A stretch of 14,804 nucleotides of DNA from Nanobdellota archaeon (lineage in GTDB: Archaea; Nanobdellota; Nanobdellia; Parvarchaeales; Parvarchaeaceae), in assembly GCA_021818665.1 (NCBI GenBank), contig JAKATQ010000024.1, positions 1 through 14,804 of the forward strand, read 5' to 3'. Below the pieces are notes generated by a model. That model was not told the DNA's origin. It worked only from the letters and a program-made list of their open reading frames with translations, and did no database searches. The position numbers were made by a program, and so were the translations under genes. The first letter of the stretch is position 1; each line of letters opens with the position of its first letter. Positions 1 to 7,337 of the stretch are shown one piece after another.

Positions 1-1
1 A

Positions 2-2464
2 TGCGATAAGGCAGAAATATTGGATAACATATCAGACTGCTATAACACAACCGGCATTCAGTCTCAATACCTTTCGGTTTATCCGGTACAGTCGTTAAAT
101 AACGTCTCTTATACATATCTGATTGCTGTACAGACTTACATAACTGGCACGCAAATAACTTATTTCAACTTAAGCGGGCCCGCAGATGATGCTAACGTGA
201 TATCCTTAGCGACTGTGTATCCTACCATAATACCTCCCATAGTCGCTCCGCAGGGCAATACATCTTATGGGATAAATTTTACTAATGTGGGCATAAAGGT
301 TCTTTCCGCCGCATCATATGACGGTAAAATGTGGTTTGCATTTAACGGTGCTTGTTACATAAACTACGATGCGCATGACTGCACAACCGCTGTAACGAGC
401 AGCGAAACCGATGGGATATATATGATTGAAACGGACACCAACCCTACTCTAGATTCGCAAGCGGCTATCTTTGCGGCAACTTATGTCAGTCCAAAGTTTT
501 ATTTCTTTTTCCCGGCACTGACAATAGACAAATATGGCGATTTAGAAATGATTTTTGGTTTTTCTTCTAGAAATGATTATCCAAGTCTAGGTGCTTTAGT
601 TTTAATAAATGGGAATTTTAGCCTAGACTATATAACAACAATAAAACATGGAAATAGTAACATAAGTACTAGTGGAGCTGGGTTTGGAAATAATACACGA
701 TATGGAGATAATTTTGGCGCGAGTTTAGATCCAGCGAATCGTGGACTTGCTTGGGTAACTGGGGAGTATGGCCAGTTAGGCACTAACCAATCCGGTACTA
801 ACCTGACTATAAATTATGACTGGGCTACGTGTATATCCAATATAGAAATAAACATACTAAAAGCGAATGTTTCTATGGTTATTTATAATAAACAACCTGT
901 GCCAACACCATCCCCATTTCAGCAACTTATAAACGCCTCAAATTACATATATAGTGGCAAAGCAAACAGTAACTTCAGTAACGTCGAGTTCTTCTACCAA
1001 AACGGCACGATAATCCCGAGCTGGCTCGAGAGCTACAATTACAGTAAAGCTGCGTTGTGGTGGCTCAAGCTTAGCGGAGGGATACCCGCTAACTCTAGCC
1101 TCACAATATACATGGGCTTCACAGCCAACGATACAAACCTCCTCAACCAGCAGATTACCGGCGAAGCTCCGCAGCTATCGTCTCAGTACGGGAAGTACGA
1201 CGACGGTGCCGACGTATTCGTCCGGTACTGGGACTTCTCCGGCACCTCTCTGCCGTCCGCTTTCACAGCCTGGAACGGACCGAACACGTGCAACGGCGTC
1301 TTCCACCCCTACGGCGATTGCGCCGCCCCGGCTGTAGACGACGGCTTGATCCTGGGCGGCGGCAAGAACACCATGGCCGAGACAGTAGAGAATAACGGCA
1401 CCTACTACTTCTACCCAGCGATAGACACCCTTGATATAGGCTTCGTAAGCAACCAGACCGACCAGACGCCAGCTTTAGCCTATGGCATAGCCTCCAGCAA
1501 CACCACGGAGATAAACTCCCAAGGCGACGACTTCGTGGGCTTCAACGGCAACGGTGGCAACATAGACACGGGCGAGAGCATACAGGCCGGCTCGTCCTCG
1601 GCCGTGGTTACCGGCAGCAGCGGGTCCGCGGCGGTCACGCAGTTCGATCCCACCCCTCCGAAAGTCCACGACCTAGTCGAGAGCATAGCCACGATAAACT
1701 CCACCAGCGTGAGGGCTTACGCCGATTACAAGCCCATCGCGAACGCTTCCATCTATCCGGACCAGTCTTCAGGAGAACTACTGATAGCGTCGAACAACGC
1801 CAGCGAGAGCGGCACCGCAGCGTCCATGACGGTCTACTGGGCGCGCACCCGCAGTACGCCGCCCGACGGCGCGATGCCGCTCGTCAGCTTCGGCAACCCG
1901 TCCCAGACGGTCTTCAAGGAATCCGGCATAATCGGCACGCCGGCATGGAACGTCACCTACAACGGCACAATCCGTTCAGCCGCGGCCCCGTCCCCGATAA
2001 TCTTCACCTGGACGCCCCCGTTCGGCGGCACTTCTTTCACGGTGCCTTCGATCACGAATTCGACCCCTGGGATATCCTGCTATACGACGCAGACGCCATC
2101 GCCGTCATCCGGCTCCGCACAGCCGTTGTCGACCACGACTATAACTTTCACCCATTCCACTTTCTGTACGACTGAAATAGTCTTCGAAGGCGTCTCTTCC
2201 GGCTACATCCTTACTGCGACCTACGGCGACCAGACCGCTTCCCTTCCGTCCCCGGGCGTCCTGATCTTCCGTACGCACGGAGCAGTATCCAAGCTCGCAT
2301 ACACGGTGTCCATATCCCCGCCGCGCGATCAGAACTCTACGTGCACGGCTTCCTACTTCCTCGCCTCATCTTCCGGCTACGCGCTCACGGGCTCCATGGT
2401 CTACATGAACGCCACCGCTTCCGGCTACACGATTCCGCAGACGGATACCCCCTGCAAAGCATGA
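2..2464 (+). CDS. Large secreted/surface protein with DUF2341 and lectin-like domain (5' end outside window)
   Basis: The frame is open to the left edge: bases 2-19 read C-D-K-A-E-I before the first possible start, TTG at 20. No signal peptide is seen, so the true N-terminus lies upstream. Numbering from that TTG (814 residues visible), residues 1-300 are an unassigned beta-rich region. Residues about 305-385 match DUF2341, with a WLESYNYSKA..LWLKL.GGIPANSS.TIYMGF-type pattern. Residues 390-640 resemble the lectin-like domain that usually follows DUF2341, ending in VYWARTRSTPPDGAMPLVSFG-like sequence. Residues 650-814 are Thr/Ser/Pro-rich with possible Ig-like beta repeats and several Cys. 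I count about 29 N-X-S/T sequons, which suggests an extracellular N-glycosylated protein. There is no C-terminal hydrophobic anchor; it ends TDTPCKA, so it is secreted or held by an unseen N-terminal segment. Base composition changes sharply near 950-1000. An adhesin or cell-contact role is inference. Confidence 0.8.
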   Translation, partial: CDKAEILDNISDCYNTTGIQSQYLSVYPVQSLNNVSYTYLIAVQTYITGTQITYFNLSGPADDANVISLATVYPTIIPPIVAPQGNTSYGINFTNVGIKVLSAASYDGKMWFAFNGACYINYDAHDCTTAVTSSETDGIYMIETDTNPTLDSQAAIFAATYVSPKFYFFFPALTIDKYGDLEMIFGFSSRNDYPSLGALVLINGNFSLDYITTIKHGNSNISTSGAGFGNNTRYGDNFGASLDPANRGLAWVTGEYGQLGTNQSGTNLTINYDWATCISNIEINILKANVSMVIYNKQPVPTPSPFQQLINASNYIYSGKANSNFSNVEFFYQNGTIIPSWLESYNYSKAALWWLKLSGGIPANSSLTIYMGFTANDTNLLNQQITGEAPQLSSQYGKYDDGADVFVRYWDFSGTSLPSAFTAWNGPNTCNGVFHPYGDCAAPAVDDGLILGGGKNTMAETVENNGTYYFYPAIDTLDIGFVSNQTDQTPALAYGIASSNTTEINSQGDDFVGFNGNGGNIDTGESIQAGSSSAVVTGSSGSAAVTQFDPTPPKVHDLVESIATINSTSVRAYADYKPIANASIYPDQSSGELLIASNNASESGTAASMTVYWARTRSTPPDGAMPLVSFGNPSQTVFKESGIIGTPAWNVTYNGTIRSAAAPSPIIFTWTPPFGGTSFTVPSITNSTPGISCYTTQTPSPSSGSAQPLSTTTITFTHSTFCTTEIVFEGVSSGYILTATYGDQTASLPSPGVLIFRTHGAVSKLAYTVSISPPRDQNSTCTASYFLASSSGYALTGSMVYMNATASGYTIPQTDTPCKA

Positions 2465-2494
2465 ACAAAACGTCAAACAGATGGAGATAGATTA

Positions 2495-2533
2495 TTCAGA
2501 GATATGTTTTTTGTAATAATGCATAACTCTGAA
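2495..2533. terminator. Inverted repeat with internal T-tract between convergent genes (candidate terminator)
   Basis: TTCAGAG (2495-2501) pairs with CTCTGAA (2527-2533). The stem continues through TATG/CATA after one A-A mismatch, giving about 11 pairs around a 15-nt loop that holds six T. It lies in the 73-nt gap between the surface-protein stop (2464) and the agmatinase stop (2538). The T-tract could terminate + strand transcripts, since archaeal termination needs mainly a U-run. No T-run follows on the - strand. The role is inferred from position and structure. Confidence 0.4.
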
Positions 2534-2537
2534 ATTG

Positions 2538-3395
2538 CTATATTTTATGTGACATCTCGTTAAGCGAAACGATGTCTATTACGAGCTTCGAAGCCAATAT
2601 CTCCGTGGTGTTGTTGTCTGCGATGGGCCTCGTTTCGGATATGTCAAATCCAGCCAGCTTTGAACTGGACAGTATTTCTCTAATGTAACGAAGTACTTGG
2701 TGGTATGTCATCCCACCTGGCTGCGGCGTGCCGACGCCCGGCGCTATAGACGGATCGAAAACGTCCATGTCTATGCTTAAATAAACTTTTTTACCGCGGA
2801 TAGACGATACGAGCTCGGATAAGGAGCCATCCTTGTCCACGATATCCTGGTATATGCACCGTAGCCCGGCATCCTCAAGATCCTTCTTGTCTTCGAGGCT
2901 CAAGCTTCTGACGCCAATCAGCACCACCGGATTGCGCTTATTTATCAGCCTGGAATTGCTCGCGTGGTTTAACTCCGAACCCTTGACGTGGCGTTTCATG
3001 TCTGCGTGGGCATCGAATATAACGAAAACCACGTCCCTGTCAAAGGCAAGTGACGCTCCGTAGGTTATCGTGTGCTCACCGCCTAGAAGTATCGGTATCT
3101 TATCGTCCATGAGCAGGTCGGATACGGTCTGGTGTATTATGCCCATGCACTCATTCGGTTCGGGCGGCAGCTCGAGTTCGTTTGCGGTGAACACGATGTC
3201 TTTAACCTCATAATCAAGCTCGAAGTTGTAGTTCTCCAGAGAGCGAGAGGCCTCTATTATGGAGCGCGGGCCGAATTTTGTGCCCTTCAGGTACGTCGTC
3301 GTTATGTCCATAGGCACCGGCAGTATAACGTACCTGGCTTTCTTGAAGTCTACGACTTCCTCTAAAAACGAATCGTTTACCTCGTGCAACAGCAT
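2538..3395 (-). CDS. speB: Agmatinase / ureohydrolase (arginase family)
   Basis: Predicted 285-residue cytosolic Mn-dependent ureohydrolase, most likely hydrolysing agmatine to putrescine and urea for polyamine synthesis. The metal ligands are all present: GGEH (H108), DAHAD (D128, H130, D132) and SIDMDVFDP (D209, D211), followed by APGVGTPQPGG and the conserved acidic residue in DISETRP (E254). Length is normal for agmatinases. The ATG at 3395 is preceded by GAAGGA five nt upstream and sits one nt after the DNA ligase stop, so translation is probably coupled to lig. Arginase, guanidinobutyrase or a related amidinohydrolase cannot be excluded from motifs alone; agmatinase is favoured by archaeal biology. 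No arginine decarboxylase or aminopropyltransferase is in the window. Confidence 0.88.
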   Translation of the reverse strand: MLLHEVNDSFLEEVVDFKKARYVILPVPMDITTTYLKGTKFGPRSIIEASRSLENYNFELDYEVKDIVFTANELELPPEPNECMGIIHQTVSDLLMDDKIPILLGGEHTITYGASLAFDRDVVFVIFDAHADMKRHVKGSELNHASNSRLINKRNPVVLIGVRSLSLEDKKDLEDAGLRCIYQDIVDKDGSLSELVSSIRGKKVYLSIDMDVFDPSIAPGVGTPQPGGMTYHQVLRYIREILSSSKLAGFDISETRPIADNNTTEILASKLVIDIVSLNEMSHKI

Positions 3396-3396
3396 A

Positions 3397-5127
3397 TCAG
3401 TCCTTCAATTCAACCTTCTTCTGGTTATTAAACATTTCTACTATGTCCTTAGTAGTGTTGGAATCCTCCGGCCGTTTGTCCGTCCTCACGAACGAGACTG
3501 CCCTCGGGAACCTGAGCGCATAGCCCACCTCGTCTTTCATGCCGCACGTGTGCATAGGGCTGCGCGTTATCTCATCCGCCTTAACCGTTATAACGTACCT
3601 CGGCTCGGTCCAGATATCCGGTTCAATCATGGAATCCACACGCGCCGGCTTGTGTGTCACCTTCACATCGTCCAGCATCTTTCTAAGCTCTTTGAACTGG
3701 GCTTCCGAGAACCCGGACCCGACTTTGGTTATCGTCTCGAAAACGTCCCTCTTGTCGTTGTACACCCCGCCAAGGACGGCGCCGACGCCGAAATCTGCTC
3801 TCATCCCACGGCCCTTGAAGTAGCCAAGAATCACAACGTCTATCGTGTCGCTCAGCTGTGATTTGTAAGAGCGCTTTATCTTTATCCAGTTGAAGTTCCG
3901 CGCTCCGGCGGAATATGGCGCGTCAAGCTTCTTCGCGACGACGCCTTCCAGTCCGGCGCCTATCGTTTCGTCGAAGAACTTTGTAAGCTCTTTCGAGTCG
4001 TCGGTTATTATGAACCTTGATTTTGATATAGCCGCGTCGCCGCCGAACGTCTTGTCGATCAGCTCCCGCCTCTTTATGTACGGTTCGTTCATAAGGTCAC
4101 GGCCGTCCAGCAGCATCATATCGAACACAAAGAGCCTCAGCGGAAACTTCTCAGAAGTCTCTTCTATGTTGTGCTTTCGTTTTCGCTGTATGGTTATATG
4201 GAATGCATATAGAGTGCCAGTGTCCTCATCATACGTCAGCGCCTCCCCGTCGAATATCATACTACGGTGGTTAAGCCTTTTCACCGCTGCCACTATCTCC
4301 GGCATGAAGTGGGTTATTTCTTCCAAGTTTCTTGAGAATATCTTTACGTCATCGCCATTCTTGTGCACCTGCGCCCTGAAGCCGTCGAATTTCTGGTCCA
4401 CAGCACACTTCCCGAGCTTTTTTATTATCTCCTCGGCGCTCGGAAGCCTCTCCGCCAGGGCGGGCCGTATCGGCCGCATCACCTGCACCTCGAATCGTCT
4501 TATCCCATCCTCGCCTTTCTCATAGAATACATTGGCTACGTATCCTAGGTCGGAGCAGAGATTGAACGCCCTCTCAAGATCCGGCTTGAATTTCCTGTCA
4601 CCCGTTTTCGCCTTTGAAAGGGCTTCCATGATCGTGGCTTCCCCGACGCCCAGCCTCAGTTTGCCCATTACAAATCGTATTATGTACTTCGATTCCAATG
4701 CGGATACCTTTCTAAGCAGCGACGATAGCACGTTTATTTTCGCTTCTACGCTCCCTTCTCCCGATAGGCGCGTCATGTCGAATATTTTGTCGTAGACCTC
4801 AGAAACAGAAAGCGATGATTTTTTGTCTGACCCGTTGTATTTTTCTGCGACTTCGCCTAGATCGCCGGTCTTCTTGTTGGAAGACTTTATCACCTTCAGG
4901 TCCACGTGATAAGCATCGGCTATAGCCTTTTCCACCATCCTGTCTGCCACGCCGAGCTGCACGTTGAAGAACGGAGGTAGCAGCTCTTCCTGCATCAGAT
5001 AGACGGTCTTTGCTATATCGCGGCTATCCGCCTTTGAAAATGCATCGGAAAGTATGTCAAACATCTCCAGCCTTTTAGTCGTCGCTTCCAGCCTTAGAAA
5101 ATATCTGCTGAGGTCCTCGAACTTCAT
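3397..5127 (-). CDS. lig: ATP-dependent DNA ligase, archaeal type
   Basis: 576 residues, within the usual archaeal range of 550-610. It seals nicks in replication and repair through a ligase-AMP intermediate. The N-terminal 230 residues match the alpha-helical DNA-binding domain (FVMGKLRLGVGEATIMEAL at about 152-170). Nucleotidyltransferase motifs follow in order: motif I KFDGFR with adenylated K246, motif III FDGE (292-295), IIIa RLFVFDMMLLDG (331-342), motif IV EGVVAKK (394-400) and motif V NWIKIK (413-418). The OB-fold covers about 425-576, with SPMHTCG and motif VI FPRAVSFVRTDKRPED. It heads a two-gene unit with speB. The ATG at 5127 is about 28 nt downstream of a TATA-like tract, which suggests a leaderless mRNA. 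All catalytic residues are present. Confidence 0.97.
   Translation of the reverse strand: MKFEDLSRYFLRLEATTKRLEMFDILSDAFSKADSRDIAKTVYLMQEELLPPFFNVQLGVADRMVEKAIADAYHVDLKVIKSSNKKTGDLGEVAEKYNGSDKKSSLSVSEVYDKIFDMTRLSGEGSVEAKINVLSSLLRKVSALESKYIIRFVMGKLRLGVGEATIMEALSKAKTGDRKFKPDLERAFNLCSDLGYVANVFYEKGEDGIRRFEVQVMRPIRPALAERLPSAEEIIKKLGKCAVDQKFDGFRAQVHKNGDDVKIFSRNLEEITHFMPEIVAAVKRLNHRSMIFDGEALTYDEDTGTLYAFHITIQRKRKHNIEETSEKFPLRLFVFDMMLLDGRDLMNEPYIKRRELIDKTFGGDAAISKSRFIITDDSKELTKFFDETIGAGLEGVVAKKLDAPYSAGARNFNWIKIKRSYKSQLSDTIDVVILGYFKGRGMRADFGVGAVLGGVYNDKRDVFETITKVGSGFSEAQFKELRKMLDDVKVTHKPARVDSMIEPDIWTEPRYVITVKADEITRSPMHTCGMKDEVGYALRFPRAVSFVRTDKRPEDSNTTKDIVEMFNNQKKVELKD
3401..3406 (-). promoter_or_regulatory. 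Shine-Dalgarno-like GAAGGA for speB inside lig
   Basis: On the - strand GAAGGA falls in the last codons of lig, five nt before the speB ATG (3395). It supports that start and coupled translation of the two genes. It is a partial match to the archaeal anti-SD. Confidence 0.45.
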
Positions 5128-5150
5128 GTAGCTTAAAGCAGATGATAAGA

Positions 5151-5165
5151 TTAATAATTAAAAAA
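5151..5165 (-). promoter_or_regulatory. TATA-like promoter element for lig-speB
   Basis: On the - strand this reads TTTTTTAATTATTAA, an uninterrupted A/T tract centred about 28 nt upstream of the lig ATG. That is the distance expected between an archaeal TATA box and its transcription start, so the lig mRNA is probably leaderless or nearly so. It lies in the 91-nt gap after the Cys-rich gene, so lig-speB need not depend on that gene's promoter. Confidence 0.55.
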
Positions 5166-5218
5166 CCGCCGTTTATCCGACTATGTGCACATCTCACGGA
5201 ATCCGCTGTACGTGGTAT

Positions 5219-5329
5219 CTACGCGCAACAGGAACAGCCGCAACCGCACTTGCCTTTCGAATGGTCGCAGCACACGCACGCGACCGCTTCCTTCTTCACG
5301 CTTTTTTGGCTCTTTGCTTTCTTAGCCAT
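5219..5329 (-). CDS. 36-residue Cys-rich metallothionein-like miniprotein
   Basis: A short complete frame, ATG at 5329 to TAG at 5219. The N-terminal half is basic and Lys-rich (MAKKAKSQKSVKKE). The C-terminal half carries eight Cys (C18, C20, C21, C28, C30, C32, C34, C35) and one His (H23) in a C-x-C-C-x6-C-x-C-x-C-x-C-C pattern. Eight Cys in 18 residues is typical of thiolate metal-cluster proteins (metallothioneins), so binding of Cu, Zn, Cd or an Fe-S-like cluster is likely, though not proven. A TATA box (5351-5360) is centred 26 nt from the ATG, arguing for a real leaderless gene. It is too short for ordinary gene finders. I recognise no named family. It lies upstream of lig on the same strand and is divergent from the malic enzyme gene. 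Confidence 0.72.
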   Translation of the reverse strand: MAKKAKSQKSVKKEAVACVCCDHSKGKCGCGCSCCA

Positions 5330-5350
5330 ACGTATCAGAGCCCCCGCGCA

Positions 5351-5360
5351 TATTTATAAG
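5351..5360 (-). promoter_or_regulatory. TATA box for the Cys-rich miniprotein gene
   Basis: CTTATAAATA on the - strand, in an otherwise GC-rich stretch, is close to the archaeal TATA consensus. Its centre is 26 nt upstream of the ATG at 5329, so transcription would begin at or next to the start codon. Confidence 0.6.
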
Positions 5361-5381
5361 CTAGCCGCCGCCCGTTTCACA

Positions 5382-5414
5382 GCTATATAAGTTACGCGTA
5401 GGTAGTATACTTAT
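5382..5414 (+). promoter_or_regulatory. Candidate promoter region of the malic enzyme gene
   Basis: Two TATA-like elements precede the ATG at 5450: GCTATATAAG (5382-5391) and AGTATACTTAT (5404-5414). They would give leaders of roughly 38 and 15 nt respectively. I cannot tell which is used. The first is only about 30 nt from the divergent TATA box of the Cys-rich gene, so the two promoters share one short control region. Confidence 0.45.
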
Positions 5415-5449
5415 CAGCCCTCTGCATACAGCACTATTGGGATTATGCT

Positions 5450-6715
5450 ATGGAAAACAGGGATGCACAGCACGGCAGGAAAGCGCTGGCGCTGTCTTCA
5501 AAATACGGCGGTAAAATAACGATAAAATCGACGGTCAAAGTTAAATCGGCCTCGGATCTCGCAGCAGTATACACGCCAGGCGTGGCCGCCGTCGCGAAAA
5601 AGATAGCTAGGTCGCCGGAGTCTTCTTATGACCTCACTTGGAGGTGGAACACGATATTCATAGTGACTAACGGCACTAGGGTCCTAGGTCTGGGCAATGA
5701 GGGCCCGTTGGCGTCGCTCCCGGTCATGGAAGGCAAGTCCCTGTTGTACAAGATATACAGCGGCATAAATGCGATACCCATACCTATCAAAAGCACGGGC
5801 GTGGAAGAGTTTACAGACGTGGTCGACGCCATATCCGCCACCGCAGGAGGCATACACTTAGAGGACATAGAATCCCCGTTCTGCTTCGACGTGCTCGAGC
5901 GTGTAAGTGCCAGGGTCGCCGTCCCCGTTTGGCACGATGACCAGCAGGGGACTGCAGGAGCGACACTCGCCGGGCTGATAAACGCCTTTAAGCTCGCAGG
6001 CAAAGACCTGAAAGACGGCAGGATAGTGCTGGTCGGCGCGGGCGCAGCTAACATAGCGCTGTTCAACCTGCTGTCCGACTACGGCGTCGACGTAGGTAAG
6101 ATAATCGTCGGCGACAGCAAAGGTCCGTTAAGCAGACAGAGGCCCGACGCCGATGTGATGAAAACCGCGAACAAGTGGAAATATAGTGTGCTTGAAAGGT
6201 CCAACCGGGCGGGGGTGACGGATATAGCGGAGTCGTTCAACGGCGCAGATGCGATAGTCGGATTCAGCAGAGGCGGCTCTATATCGCCCGATTGGATAAA
6301 GAGGATGGCGAAAAAACCGATAGTATTTGCGAACGCAAACCCGACACCAGAGATATGGCCAGACGTTGCAAAGCGCGCCGGCGCATACATAGTGTCCACT
6401 GGAAGATCCGATTATCCAAACCAGGTCAATAATAGCCTCGTTTTCCCGGGACTGTTCCGCGGGGTATTGGATTCCCACGCGGTCAAGATAGACCACGGAA
6501 TGACGATAGCCGTAGCAGAAGCATTGGCTGAACTGGCCGAAAAAGACGGCATAGACAAAAATCACATCCTACCAGCAATGAACCATAAACATCTCCACGC
6601 CGTGGTGGCCGCGTCCGCCGCGGAATACGCGTCTAATAACAACATGTCAGCGATAAAAGGCGACTGGGCTTTCTTCTATGAGAAGGCTAAAAAGCAGATA
6701 CGCAAGGGACAGTAA
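5450..6715 (+). CDS. Malic enzyme, NAD(P)-dependent, short form
   Basis: 421 residues, normal for prokaryotic short malic enzymes. It decarboxylates malate to pyruvate with reduction of NAD(P). The catalytic Tyr is in VYTPGVA (Y41) and the catalytic Lys in MEGKSLLYK (K96), after GLGNEGPLASLPV. The metal-binding acids are E139-D140 (LEDIESP) and D163-D164 (VWHDDQQGTAGA). The cofactor fold has VGAGAAN (195-201), where N replaces the usual third Gly/Ala, and an acidic D222 after the second strand, which weakly favours NAD over NADP (inference). ANANPTPEIWP and STGRSDYPNQVNNSLVFPG are family hallmarks. No phosphotransacetylase extension is present. A TTTTT run at 6722-6726 just after the stop may terminate transcription. 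With PEPCK, it links the C4 acids to pyruvate and PEP. Confidence 0.95.
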   Translation: MENRDAQHGRKALALSSKYGGKITIKSTVKVKSASDLAAVYTPGVAAVAKKIARSPESSYDLTWRWNTIFIVTNGTRVLGLGNEGPLASLPVMEGKSLLYKIYSGINAIPIPIKSTGVEEFTDVVDAISATAGGIHLEDIESPFCFDVLERVSARVAVPVWHDDQQGTAGATLAGLINAFKLAGKDLKDGRIVLVGAGAANIALFNLLSDYGVDVGKIIVGDSKGPLSRQRPDADVMKTANKWKYSVLERSNRAGVTDIAESFNGADAIVGFSRGGSISPDWIKRMAKKPIVFANANPTPEIWPDVAKRAGAYIVSTGRSDYPNQVNNSLVFPGLFRGVLDSHAVKIDHGMTIAVAEALAELAEKDGIDKNHILPAMNHKHLHAVVAASAAEYASNNNMSAIKGDWAFFYEKAKKQIRKGQ

Positions 6716-6730
6716 CTTCTATTTTTAAGA

Positions 6731-6742
6731 TTTAAATATTAA
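6731..6742 (+). promoter_or_regulatory. TATA-like element for the 191-residue gene
   Basis: TTTAAATATTAA lies in the 46-nt gap after the malic enzyme gene, centred about 25 nt before the ATG at 6762. This supports separate leaderless transcription rather than read-through from malic enzyme. Confidence 0.5.
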
Positions 6743-6761
6743 TTCTATCCTAACATCTTGG

Positions 6762-7337
6762 ATGAGAAAGCAAGCCGAAACGGAGCCCCAGTCCACAGCC
6801 AAGAGATTAGAGCAGCTTCTAGGCATCGATAAGTTTCCAAGCAGCATAAGGTGTCCTATGAACGATCATACTCTGGTAGAAGTTGCCGTACTGGATAGAA
6901 TTGGCTCGGCAAAATATTCAAAGGAGGGCGATAACGAGACTTTAGCGCTGAGCGCAGATTACAGACTAACGCCGCAATCGCAGTTAGGACTGGACGACAT
7001 TGCACGCAGCTTGAAAAAGCAACTAGAGTCCTGCTTGAAGCAATACGGCCAAGTGCACTTTGTCGAAAAAACCAACATTAACGTTATAAATGAAAACTTG
7101 CTGTCCGAGTACAATCTAAATATGTCCAAGCTATTATCATCCAGCACCGGAAACGAAACCGAAGCACGCAACGAGATAGGGTCATATCTGCACTTTAATC
7201 TTCGAAAGGAAGGGGGTGAAAACGGTAGATTGTCTATACTGTTAAACCTATCAAAAGAAAAGGCAAAGCGAGTGCTTTCTTCGCTCGACACGGTATACCA
7301 AGACCATGTTCGCAAGGAAGGAGTTTATCCAAACTAA
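6762..7337 (+). CDS. Hypothetical protein, 191 residues, no recognised family
   Basis: I do not recognise this protein. It is soluble-looking and rich in charged and polar residues, with no signal peptide, membrane segment or metal motif. It has two isolated Cys (C31, C91). The N-terminal 20 residues are polar and probably flexible. Residues 35-70 could form a small beta region (HTLVEVAVLDRIG, LALSADYRL). Residues 76-95 (LGLDDIARSLKKQLESCLKQ) and 163-184 look amphipathic helical, with further strands between (VHFVEKTNINVI, SYLHFNLRKEG, GRLSILLNLS). The base composition is more AT-rich than its neighbours: row 7081-7140 has 19 G+C of 60, against 36 of 60 at 6001-6060 in malic enzyme. The coding start is supported by the upstream TATA box. 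Its stop directly abuts the convergent PEPCK stop. It may be a lineage-specific orphan. Confidence 0.7.
   Translation: MRKQAETEPQSTAKRLEQLLGIDKFPSSIRCPMNDHTLVEVAVLDRIGSAKYSKEGDNETLALSADYRLTPQSQLGLDDIARSLKKQLESCLKQYGQVHFVEKTNINVINENLLSEYNLNMSKLLSSSTGNETEARNEIGSYLHFNLRKEGGENGRLSILLNLSKEKAKRVLSSLDTVYQDHVRKEGVYPN

Noticed and set aside
20..22. TTG at 20 as the true start of the surface protein
   Set aside because: The frame is open to base 2, and the resulting N-terminus lacks the signal peptide expected for such a protein. The gene is more likely cut by the window edge.
3259..4525. Long + strand open frames (about 200 codons each) opposite agmatinase and DNA ligase
   Set aside because: Their translations are low-complexity shadows opposite well-conserved genes whose catalytic motifs are all intact on the - strand.
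5142..5390. An 82-codon + strand open frame across the lig upstream region
   Set aside because: It runs antisense over the Cys-rich gene and both TATA boxes, has no promoter or ribosome site of its own and no recognisable features. The - strand Cys-rich frame explains this stretch better.
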